Below are positions 56,918-64,000 of a stretch of DNA of 64,000 nucleotides, piece by piece. Under the pieces are notes generated by a model, which made no database searches, was not told the origin of the DNA, and saw only the letters and a list, made by a program, of their open reading frames with translations. Origin of the DNA: an uncultured Lentibacter sp. (GTDB lineage: Bacteria; Pseudomonadota; Alphaproteobacteria; Rhodobacterales; Rhodobacteraceae); the NCBI RefSeq assembly GCF_937123735.1, contig NZ_CAKZKL010000004.1, forward strand, positions 62,001 to 126,000, given 5' to 3'. Position 1 is the stretch's first letter, and each line of letters starts with the position of its first letter. A program made the translations under genes and the position numbers.

Positions 56918-57031
56918 TCCCTTCGCTCAATTCGGATATTTTAACGTCAATATGATCACTTTGAAAGCTGTTTACTGCCTCATATCGCACATAATCTGGG
57001 CACCATCCAAGCAAACACAGGACAGTCAGAC
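56918..57031. promoter_or_regulatory. Divergent control region between the Lrp-type gene and arginase
   Basis: The 114-bp gap is A/T-rich (56935-57000) and is the likely binding region for the Lrp-type regulator. No single clear palindrome stands out by eye. Confidence 0.45.
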
Positions 57032-57952
57032 ATGCGCGATATCATCCTCATCGGCGCGCCGATGGACTCCGGAAAACGCCGTCAAGGCTGCCTCATGGGG
57101 CCTGATGCCTACCGCACCGCAGGGCTCACCGAGGCGCTCACAAACCTCGGCTACCGCCTGCGCGATTGGGGCAATCTGACCCCTGCCGAACACCCGCAAG
57201 ACGACCCCGCCGGACGCATCTACAAACACCACGAAACCGTGGGCTGGACAAACCGCCTCTGGCGCGCCGCAGACGAGGCCATGGCCAAGGGTCTGCCCAT
57301 CTTTCTGGGCGGCGATCACGCGCTCTCGCTCGGCTCTGTCGCCGGCGTCAACGCCTATGCAACGCGACAGAATCAACCGCAGTTCTTGCTCTGGCTGGAT
57401 GCCCACACCGATTACCACACCCCGGAAACAACAGACTCAGGCAACCTCCACGGCACGCCCGTGGGCTATGTCACCGGGCGCAAGGGCTTTGGCGGCTTTC
57501 CCAAAATTGAGCGTCCCATTCCGCAAGAAAACGTGTGTATTCTGGGCCTTAGATCGGTCGATGTGGCCGAGCGCGAAGCCATGCAAGAGACCGAAATCGC
57601 CGCTTACGACATGCGTGCGATTGACGAAACCGGCATCGCAGCACCGCTGGCACAGTTCCTCGCCAAAGTGGCCAAAGCCAAAGGCGCGCTGCATGTGAGC
57701 CTCGATGTGGACTTCCTGGACCCGATGATCGCCCCTGCTGTCGGCACAACCGTGCCGGGCGGAGCCACCATCCGGGAGGCGCATCTGGTGATGGAAATGA
57801 TCTGTGACAGCGGGCTGATGACCTCGCTTGATCTGGTTGAGCTCAATCCCTTTCTCGACGAGCGCGGCCGCACTGCCCAAACGATGGTCGATCTGGCCGC
57901 ATCCGCCCTCGGCCGCCGCGTGTTTGACCGCCCCACACGCGCCTTTAACTAG
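57032..57952 (+). CDS. rocF: Arginase
   Basis: The 306-residue ureohydrolase has the manganese-site motifs GGDHALSLGS, LDAHTDYH (DxHxD) and SLDVDFLDP (DxD). It splits arginine to ornithine and urea. It is 12 bp upstream of ornithine cyclodeaminase, which uses its product, and is divergent from an Lrp-type regulator. Agmatinase is a weaker alternative; the ornithine cyclodeaminase partner favours arginase. Confidence 0.92.
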   Translation: MRDIILIGAPMDSGKRRQGCLMGPDAYRTAGLTEALTNLGYRLRDWGNLTPAEHPQDDPAGRIYKHHETVGWTNRLWRAADEAMAKGLPIFLGGDHALSLGSVAGVNAYATRQNQPQFLLWLDAHTDYHTPETTDSGNLHGTPVGYVTGRKGFGGFPKIERPIPQENVCILGLRSVDVAEREAMQETEIAAYDMRAIDETGIAAPLAQFLAKVAKAKGALHVSLDVDFLDPMIAPAVGTTVPGGATIREAHLVMEMICDSGLMTSLDLVELNPFLDERGRTAQTMVDLAASALGRRVFDRPTRAFN

Positions 57953-57964
57953 AGGTTAAGAATT

Positions 57965-59011
57965 ATGCTGCACCCTTCTGACAAAGCCTATGTTCCTTTC
58001 GTCTCGGTCGACAATATGATGAAGCTTGTTCACCATATTGGCCTTGAAGAGATGCTGCGCGGCCTTGCCGACGAGATCGAGCGTGATTTCCGACGCTGGG
58101 AGCTGTTTGACAAAACCCCGCGTGTGGCGTCGCATTCTGACGTTGGCGTGATCGAGCTGATGCCCACCTCCGATGGCGAGGCCTATGGCTTCAAATATGT
58201 GAACGGTCACCCCAAGAACACCTCCGAGGGGCTTCAGACCGTCACTGCCTTCGGCCTTCTGGCCGATGTTTACACGGGCTACCCGACCCTCCTCACGGAG
58301 ATGACGCTGCTCACCGCCCTGCGCACCGCGGCCACCTCGGCCATGGCGGCAAAGCACCTTGCGCCCAAAGGGGCCAAGACCATGGCCATGATCGGCAATG
58401 GCGCGCAGTCCGAGTTCCAGACGCTCGCCATGAAAGCAATCATCGGGCTTGAGGCGGTGCGGCTCTATGACAGCGACCCGGCAGCCACCGAGAAGGCCGC
58501 GCGCAACCTTGAAGGCATGGGCGTGCGGGTTACCAAATGCGCCTCCGCCGAGGAAAGCATGGAAGGCGCCGAGATCATCACCACCTGCACCGCCGACAAG
58601 CAATGCGCCACCATCCTGACGGACAACATGGTCGGCGCCGGCGTGCATATCAACGCCATCGGCGGCGACTGCCCCGGCAAGACAGAATTGGCCGAGGCGA
58701 TCCTGCATCGCTCTGATATCTTTGTAGAATTTCCACCCCAGACCCGCATTGAAGGCGAGATTCAGCAGCTGGCAGAAGATCACCCCGTCACCGAGCTCTG
58801 GCAGGTGATCACAGGGGCCGCCAAGGGCCGTGTGAGCGACAAGCAGATCACGCTTTTTGACAGCGTCGGCTTTGCGATCGAAGATTTTTCCGCCCTGCGC
58901 TATGTGCGCGCGCGCATCCAGGGAACTGAGTTCTTCCAAACGCTCGACATGCTGGCCGATCCGGACGATCCGCGCGATCTCTTTGGGATGCTGCGCCGCG
59001 CCAAGCCTTAA
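57965..59011 (+). CDS. ocd: Ornithine cyclodeaminase
   Basis: The 348-residue NAD-dependent enzyme of the ornithine cyclodeaminase/mu-crystallin family has MAMIGNGAQSEFQ for NAD binding, LTALRTAATSAMAAKHL and INAIGGDCPGKTEL with the catalytic Asp. It converts ornithine to proline with release of ammonia, completing an arginine-to-proline route with the arginase upstream. Confidence 0.93.
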   Translation: MLHPSDKAYVPFVSVDNMMKLVHHIGLEEMLRGLADEIERDFRRWELFDKTPRVASHSDVGVIELMPTSDGEAYGFKYVNGHPKNTSEGLQTVTAFGLLADVYTGYPTLLTEMTLLTALRTAATSAMAAKHLAPKGAKTMAMIGNGAQSEFQTLAMKAIIGLEAVRLYDSDPAATEKAARNLEGMGVRVTKCASAEESMEGAEIITTCTADKQCATILTDNMVGAGVHINAIGGDCPGKTELAEAILHRSDIFVEFPPQTRIEGEIQQLAEDHPVTELWQVITGAAKGRVSDKQITLFDSVGFAIEDFSALRYVRARIQGTEFFQTLDMLADPDDPRDLFGMLRRAKP

Positions 59012-59016
59012 AAAAA

Positions 59017-59037
59017 GGAGGGCCGCAGAGGCCCCCC
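59017..59037 (-). terminator. Terminator between ocd and nrdJ
   Basis: GGAGGGCC/GGCCCCCC form an 8-bp stem with one mismatch and a 5-base loop. On the - strand it is followed by TTTTTT, so it suits nrdJ termination; on the + strand it lies 5 bases after the ocd stop and could act for both. Confidence 0.6.
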
Positions 59038-59134
59038 TAAAGTTTCGCTATTCAGGCTCACTAATTGTTACCGCTCTAAGTTTTATGCCTGCGGCCTGAA
59101 CGCGTCAGGGGCGAGCGCACCCGCCCCCTAACTC

Positions 59135-62100
59135 TCAGGAGCACCCAGAGGTCGCTCCACATGTGTTGCATTTCATGCAGGTGCCATTGCGCACCAACGT
59201 ATAGTTGCCGCAATCGCCACAGGCTTCGCCCTCATAGCCTTGCATCTTTGCTTTGGTGCGCTCGTCCATCGTCATGGCTGTTGTGCTCGTGGTTGTCGCG
59301 AGCGTCTCACTTTGCACCACCACAGCTGGTGCCGAGGTTTCTGGCACCAATGTGTTGAGCGCGCTCACAGGGTCGCCCGAGGCCATGGCCATACCGCCAA
59401 AGCTCTGGCCGCCTTGCAACACAACGAGCTCTTGGGGCAGACGCTTGCGCAGGTAACCTGTTGAGCTGATCTGCTTGAGAACCTCAAGAGATTTGGACGA
59501 GGCGCTTTCGCTCATCTCCTTGATATTGCTCACACCTTCTTCCTCGCCGCGGCCAATGTCATCAAAGCTTGCACCAGAGGGTTTCACATGCGCCAGATCG
59601 GTGCGATCCAGATAGCTGACAGCCAACTCGCGGAAAATATAGTCAAGGATCGACGTGGCATTCTTGATGCTGTCGTTGCCCTGAACCATGCCCGCTGGCT
59701 CGAACTTTGTGAAGGTAAAGGCATCAACGAACTCCTCCAGCGGCACACCATACTGAAGGCCAACCGAGACAGCGATGGCGAAATTGTTCATCATTGCGCG
59801 GAAGCCAGCGCCCTCTTTGTGCATATCAATGAAGATCTCACCGAGAGAGCCGTCTTGGTATTCGCCCGTGCGCAGGTAAACCTTGTGCCCCCCCACAACC
59901 GCCTTCTGGGTATAGCCTTTGCGGCGCTCTGGCATTTTCTCGCGGTGCGATTTGACAACTTCTTTGACGATGATCTTCTCGACGATCTTCTCTGCCAAAA
60001 CGGCCGCTTTCTCTTGGGCTGACCCGGTCTCGAGAATCTCGAGCGCCTCGTCATCGTCTTCCACCAAAGCAGAGGCCAAAGGCTGGCTGAGCTTGGAGCC
60101 GTCGCGGTAAAGCGCATTGGCCTTCACACCGAGCGACCATGACAGCTCGTAGGCTTTCTGACAGTCTTCAATGGTTGCGTCGTTTGCCATATTGATGGTT
60201 TTTGAAATCGCCCCAGAGATGAAGCTTTGAGCCGCCGCCATCATGTAAATATGCGCATTTACAGAGAGATAGCGCTTGCCCTTCTTGCCGCATGGGTTCG
60301 CACAGTCAAACACGCTGTAGTGCTCTTCCTTGAGGTGGGGCGCGCCTTCCAATGTCATGGTGCCGCAAACATGATCGTTCGCTGCGTCCACATCGGCCCG
60401 GGTGTATCCAAGGTGCTTGAGCATATCAAAGGTCGGGTCGTTGAGCTTCTCCGTCGGAATCCCCAGGGTGCCCGTGCAGAACTCTTCGCCCAAAGTCCAT
60501 TGGTTAAAGACAAAACGGATGTCAAAGGCCGTGCCCAAAGCCGCTTCCAGTTTATCCAGCTGCGCCTGGCCAAATCCGTGGCCGATCAGCGACGTGTGGT
60601 TGATCCCGGGCGCATTGCCCAGCGAGGCATGGCCCACCGCATAGGACACGATTTCCTCGATCTGCGCCGAGCCATAGCCCAACTTTTCAAGCGCGGCGGG
60701 AACAGACTGGTTGATGATCTTGAAATAGCCCCCACCAGCAAGCTTCTTGAACTTCACCAGCGCGAAGTCTGGCTCGATGCCCGTGGTGTCGCAGTCCATG
60801 ACAAGGCCGATTGTGCCGGTCGGTGCAATCACCGATACCTGCGCGTTGCGATAGCCGTGCTTCTCACCCAGCTTCAACGCTTCATCCCAAACCGCCATGG
60901 CCAGCTCAACCATGGTGCTGTCAGGGCAGTTGGCCAGATCAAGCGGAACAGGCTTCACCTCCAGGTTCTCATACCCCTCTGTCGCGCCGTAAGCGGCGTT
61001 GCGGTGGTTGCGAATGACGCGCAGCATGTGCTCGCGGTTGCGCTCATAGCCAGCAAAGGCCCCAAGCTCGCCCGCCATCTCGGCCGATGTGGCATAAGAC
61101 ACACCCGTCATGATCGCGGTGAGCGCTGCACCAATGGCACGGCCCTCGGCGCTGTCATACCCAAGCCCCAGGTTCATCAAGAGCCCGCCGATGTTGGCAT
61201 AGCCAAGGCCCAGCGTGCGGAAATCATAAGAGCGCTGCGCGATCTCCTTGGACGGGAATTGCGCCATCATCACAGAGATTTCCAGCGTCACAGTCCAAAG
61301 GCGCGTGGCGTGCATGTAATCTTCTGTCTGAAACTTGCCGTCTTCCAGGAAGGTCAGCAGGTTCATCGAGGCAAGGTTACAGGCCGTGTCATCGAGGAAC
61401 ATATACTCAGAACATGGGTTTGATCCGCGGATCTCGCCATCTTCGGGGCATGTGTGCCATTCGTTCACAGTGTCATGAAACTGGATGCCGGGATCAGCAC
61501 AAGCCCAGGCTGCGTGGCCGACATCTTCCCAAAGCTTGCGGGCTTTGATGGTTTTGGCAACCGAGCCGTCTGTGCGGCGGATGAGCTCCCAATCCGCATC
61601 ATCCTTCACTGCCTTGAGGAAGGCGTTGGTGACACGGATAGAGTTGTTGGAGTTCTGGCCCGAAACAGATGCGTAGGCCTCTGAGTCCCAGTCGGTGTCG
61701 TAAGTCGGGAACTCGATGGAGCCAAAGCCCTGCTTTGCATAGTCCAGCACGCGCTTGACGTATGTTTCTGGAATATGGACCTTTTTTGCCCCGCGAATAG
61801 CGGCTTTCAGCAATTCGTTTTTCTTGGGATCAACGGAATCTTCGGTTGAGCCGTCCCAAGCGCGGATGGCTGCAAAGATCTCGTTGAGCTTTTCTTCATG
61901 CAGCTTGGAGCCGGCAACGATAGAGGCAACCTTCTGCTCTTCCTTAACCTTCCAGTTGATGTATTCTTCAATATCCGGGTGGTCGGCATCGACGATGACC
62001 ATCTTGGCCGCACGGCGCGTTGTGCCACCGGATTTGATCGCTCCGGCGGCGCGATCACCGATCTTGAGGAAGCCCATGAGGCCGGAAGACTTCCCGCCGC

Positions 62101-62818
62101 CCGAGAGCGCTTCGTTGGAGGCGCGCAGGTGGCTGAAGTTTGTGCCCGTGCCCGAGCCGTATTTGAAGAGCCGCGCCTCGCGCACCCAAAGGTCCATGAT
62201 GCCGCCGTCCCCCACGAGGTCATCCTTGACCGACTGGATAAAGCAGGCGTGCGGCTGTGGGTGTTCGTAGGCTGAGGAAGACTTGGTCAGCTCGCCTGTT
62301 TTGTAGTCTACATAGTGGTGGCCCTGGCCCGGCCCGTCGATTCCGTAGGCCCAATGCAGGCCCGTGTTAAACCACTGCGGCGAATTGGGCGCAGCACGTT
62401 GTGTCGCAAGCATGAAGCGCATCTCGTCAAAATAGGCGCTGGCGTCTTCTTCGGTGGAGAAATACCCGCCTTTCCAGCCCCAGTAGGCCCATGCGCCGGC
62501 CAGCCGGTCAAAGACTTGTTTGGCAGAAATCTCGCCTGTCTTTTCGGTTGTTTCGGAGGTTGGAACCGAGCGCCAGAGAAACTCAGGCACATCCTTTTCC
62601 TTCACCTTTTTCATTTTGACCGGCACGCCCGCCTTGCGGAAATATTTCTGCGCAATCACATCAGACGCGACTTGGCTCCATTGCTTTGGCACCTCAACAT
62701 CATCGAGCTTGAAAACGATCGTCCCATCCGGATTGCGAATTTCTGAACTGGTCTTCACAAATTCGACGCCTGCGTAAGCGTCTTTTCCTGCCTCGGTGAA
62801 TTTTCTTTCGATTTTCAT
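59135..62818 (-). CDS. nrdJ: Adenosylcobalamin-dependent (class II) ribonucleotide reductase
   Basis: The 1227-residue protein reduces ribonucleotides to deoxyribonucleotides using a B12-derived radical. Visible are [13 protein letters not shown] near residue 140, [19 protein letters not shown], the active-site region [42 protein letters not shown], and a C-terminal zinc-type tail with six or more Cys ([18 protein letters not shown]). Length fits the long alphaproteobacterial NrdJ. It needs no oxygen and no NrdB or NrdG partner. A single-gene unit with an unusually long (about 200-bp) probable leader. Confidence 0.96.
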   Translation of the reverse strand: MKIERKFTEAGKDAYAGVEFVKTSSEIRNPDGTIVFKLDDVEVPKQWSQVASDVIAQKYFRKAGVPVKMKKVKEKDVPEFLWRSVPTSETTEKTGEISAKQVFDRLAGAWAYWGWKGGYFSTEEDASAYFDEMRFMLATQRAAPNSPQWFNTGLHWAYGIDGPGQGHHYVDYKTGELTKSSSAYEHPQPHACFIQSVKDDLVGDGGIMDLWVREARLFKYGSGTGTNFSHLRASNEALSGGGKSSGLMGFLKIGDRAAGAIKSGGTTRRAAKMVIVDADHPDIEEYINWKVKEEQKVASIVAGSKLHEEKLNEIFAAIRAWDGSTEDSVDPKKNELLKAAIRGAKKVHIPETYVKRVLDYAKQGFGSIEFPTYDTDWDSEAYASVSGQNSNNSIRVTNAFLKAVKDDADWELIRRTDGSVAKTIKARKLWEDVGHAAWACADPGIQFHDTVNEWHTCPEDGEIRGSNPCSEYMFLDDTACNLASMNLLTFLEDGKFQTEDYMHATRLWTVTLEISVMMAQFPSKEIAQRSYDFRTLGLGYANIGGLLMNLGLGYDSAEGRAIGAALTAIMTGVSYATSAEMAGELGAFAGYERNREHMLRVIRNHRNAAYGATEGYENLEVKPVPLDLANCPDSTMVELAMAVWDEALKLGEKHGYRNAQVSVIAPTGTIGLVMDCDTTGIEPDFALVKFKKLAGGGYFKIINQSVPAALEKLGYGSAQIEEIVSYAVGHASLGNAPGINHTSLIGHGFGQAQLDKLEAALGTAFDIRFVFNQWTLGEEFCTGTLGIPTEKLNDPTFDMLKHLGYTRADVDAANDHVCGTMTLEGAPHLKEEHYSVFDCANPCGKKGKRYLSVNAHIYMMAAAQSFISGAISKTINMANDATIEDCQKAYELSWSLGVKANALYRDGSKLSQPLASALVEDDDEALEILETGSAQEKAAVLAEKIVEKIIVKEVVKSHREKMPERRKGYTQKAVVGGHKVYLRTGEYQDGSLGEIFIDMHKEGAGFRAMMNNFAIAVSVGLQYGVPLEEFVDAFTFTKFEPAGMVQGNDSIKNATSILDYIFRELAVSYLDRTDLAHVKPSGASFDDIGRGEEEGVSNIKEMSESASSKSLEVLKQISSTGYLRKRLPQELVVLQGGQSFGGMAMASGDPVSALNTLVPETSAPAVVVQSETLATTTSTTAMTMDERTKAKMQGYEGEACGDCGNYTLVRNGTCMKCNTCGATSGCS

Positions 62819-63102
62819 AGCTCTACCTTGCCCTCTGTGCCTGTCTTGCGACTCTTCGTTTCGAATACAGCGCCTTGCCCCACATGGGGGGTGGTCTCTG
62901 CTGTCAAAGTGCCAGAATGGAAGACAAACGACCTGCCCCGCGCGGGCTGTTCTCCGCGCAGATTTGTCAGCGCACCGAAATGCAATGTCCGTGACGATAC
63001 CTGTCTTCGCCTGGCTTTAGACCCTATATCTTGTGGTCCTTGGCTCGACCCCCACAATCTGGCGTATTTTCTCGCCTTAGGTCAACGGAAACTTTTCAAA
63101 AA
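62819..63102 (-). promoter_or_regulatory. nrdJ upstream region with candidate NrdR boxes and promoter
   Basis: A 16-bp site ACCCTATATCTTGTGG (63021-63036) resembles the NrdR box; read on the - strand it matches about 13 of 16 positions of the ACACWATATATWGTGT-type pattern as I recall it. A weaker half-conserved site lies at 63052-63067, exactly 31 bp away, the spacing typical of paired NrdR boxes. A -35-like TTGACC (63080-63085, - strand) is placed so that the boxes overlap and follow the promoter. No B12-riboswitch box was seen in the leader. Confidence 0.4.
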
Positions 63103-63502
63103 ATTTTCCATTTATCGGTTGACGAAATGCCAGAGCGAGCGGCGGCAAGACGTGCAGGTGATTCATCCCCAATTGGTTAATGAGAGCCCAGAAGCGGGAC
63201 CACGCCTGGTACACTCACGAAAGCCTTTTCTTTTTGCAGGTTTAGCCCGCCACAGGCATGGATGGGGCCTCAGGAGGGCCGATTTATACACGCCTAGGGA
63301 TAACTTCCGTGCTGTCTAAAGCATCTTTAGATAGAAGTCGGAGTGCCGTATGATTTTTCGGGGAAAGGCCAGAATTGGCATGACGTCCGCCCCGCAGCGC
63401 GGCACAACGAGACCGAATCTCTGTTGGAATAGAAACCCAGTGTCAGCCCGCCACCAAGCACACATGCCCGGCGCAACGCAGTTCGCTGCGCAAAAACGCA
63501 AA
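63103..63502. other. Intergenic stretch with one palindrome
   Basis: No gene is supported. The only clear signal is a 17-bp palindrome TCTAAAG-CAT-CTTTAGA at 63315-63331, which is operator-like, but no gene starts close by. Short open frames here lack ribosome sites and recognisable protein sequence. Confidence 0.4.
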
Positions 63503-63529
63503 CGAGCCGCTGCAAAATGCAGAGGCTCG
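63503..63529 (-). terminator. Rho-independent terminator of tRNA-Pro
   Basis: CGAGCC/GGCTCG arms plus an inner CTGCA/TGCAG pairing form a stable hairpin 20 bases after the tRNA 3' end, followed on the - strand by TTTGCGTTTTTG. Confidence 0.75.
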
Positions 63530-63548
63530 CTTTGACGATAAAGATGAA

Positions 63549-63625
63549 TGGTCGGGACGGTAAGATTCGAACTTACGACCCCCTGTACCCAAAACAGGTG
63601 CGCTACCAGGCTGCGCTACGCCCCG
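63549..63625 (-). tRNA. tRNA-Pro (TGG anticodon)
   Basis: The - strand reads CGGGGCGTAGCGCAGCCTGG at the 5' side, anticodon stem CCTGT/ACAGG with loop TTTGGGT (anticodon TGG), the T-arm GTTCGAATC and CGTCCCG-ACCA at the 3' end. The acceptor stem pairs in all seven positions (one G-U). Length 77 nt with encoded CCA. Confidence 0.94.
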
Positions 63626-63636
63626 GACCGAGCGCT

Positions 63637-63666
63637 TCTATAAGCGGCTTCTCCTAGGCTTGTAAA
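63637..63666 (-). promoter_or_regulatory. Sigma-70-type promoter of tRNA-Pro
   Basis: On the - strand TTTACA (63661-63666) and TATAGA (63637-63642) are separated by 18 bp, and the -10 lies 11 bp before the tRNA 5' end. Confidence 0.55.
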
Positions 63667-63687
63667 TACGAAAACGGCCAGAAATCA

Positions 63688-64000
63688 CTATGTCTTCAAA
63701 GTTTTCTTGTTTGCCCGCTCTTCCAGCGCGCCAGCAACAGATTCTGCGCGCGCCGCCAACTCGGCCAGTGTATCCGTGAGCGCCTCAGGAACCACGGGCA
63801 CCTCTACGCGCTCCGGCTCAGGGGTGGGCATCCGGCTGAGACGCGCAATCTCGCCTTCCAGCTCGCTGATCCGCGCATCTCGCAGCTTGAGCTTGTCTTC
63901 CAGACCGGCCGTTCTGTCAGCCAGCATAAGACCCGCCATCAACAACATGCGCGGCTCCGGGAGCCGTCCGATCTGGTTTGTGAGCGCTGTCGCTTCCGCA
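63688..64000 (-). CDS. zapA: Cell division protein ZapA, N-terminus outside the window
   Basis: The frame is open to the window end; the visible 103 residues include ALTNQIGRLPEPRMLLMAGLMLADRTAGLEDKL, the conserved helix start of ZapA, followed by a coiled-coil region and a tail richer in Pro, Glu and Ala. ZapA binds and bundles FtsZ at the division ring. The true N-terminal beta domain lies beyond position 64000. It is the upstream neighbour of tRNA-Pro on the same strand. Confidence 0.8.
   Translation of the reverse strand, partial: AEATALTNQIGRLPEPRMLLMAGLMLADRTAGLEDKLKLRDARISELEGEIARLSRMPTPEPERVEVPVVPEALTDTLAELAARAESVAGALEERANKKTLKT

Noticed and set aside
62819..63102. Cobalamin riboswitch upstream of nrdJ
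   Set aside because: I looked for the conserved B12-box type core in the leader on the - strand and saw none.

Overview
This is a gene-dense, GC-rich chromosomal segment from an alphaproteobacterium, almost certainly a marine Roseobacter-group member (Rhodobacterales). The pointers are the gene orders trpGDC-moaC-moeA and pyrH-frr-uppS-cdsA-dxr-rseP-bamA-skp-fabZ-lpxA-lpxI-lpxB, use of LpxI instead of LpxH, a 1227-residue B12-dependent NrdJ, paired dimethylglycine-dehydrogenase-like proteins, and an RTX/Hint secreted protein. No phage, insertion sequence, rRNA or CRISPR array is visible.

Layout. 1-3.6 kb: tryptophan genes and molybdenum-cofactor genes on the + strand with stop/start overlaps. 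3.6-15.9 kb: a long - strand envelope operon (UMP kinase, ribosome recycling, undecaprenyl-PP, CDP-DAG, isoprenoid, RseP, BamA, Skp, lipid A) that converges on moeA. 16-22.5 kb: miaA and a peptide-type ABC transporter (two permeases, one fused double ATPase) with no substrate-binding protein. 22.6-26 kb: VOC protein, lytic transglycosylase, ssb, dgt, A-type Fe-S carrier. 26-27.5 kb: an unrecognised two-gene unit, made of a 92-residue peptide with an exact 20-residue periodicity of VCCS motifs and a 352-residue unknown protein. 27.7-32.2 kb: xthA and zwf-pgl-pgi. 32.3-36.5 kb: a radical SAM protein, then an arsenate operon (ArsR-ArsC fusion, GAPDH, ArsJ). 36.5-45 kb: anmK, tyrS, a CorC-like protein, xerD, two envelope hypotheticals, aroK-aroB. 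45-50.7 kb: two divergent FAD/GcvT dehydrogenases and a nucleotidyltransferase. 50.8-54.1 kb: a 1095-residue RTX protein. 55-59 kb: tRNA-Leu, a DedA-type protein, dsbB, and an arginase/ornithine cyclodeaminase operon with a divergent Lrp-type regulator. 59-64 kb: nrdJ, tRNA-Pro and a partial zapA.

Most genes are core metabolism or envelope assembly. The accessory signals are the VCCS-repeat peptide unit; a fixed-architecture intergenic element (three GTGCAC palindromes spaced exactly 11 bp, then TTTT-CAC-C-run) present at about 20.3 and 56.4 kb; a recurrent terminator-associated repeat at 39.0 and 44.9 kb; and the ABC operon lacking a binding protein. All functional calls rest on reading protein motifs and gene order; no database search was possible.
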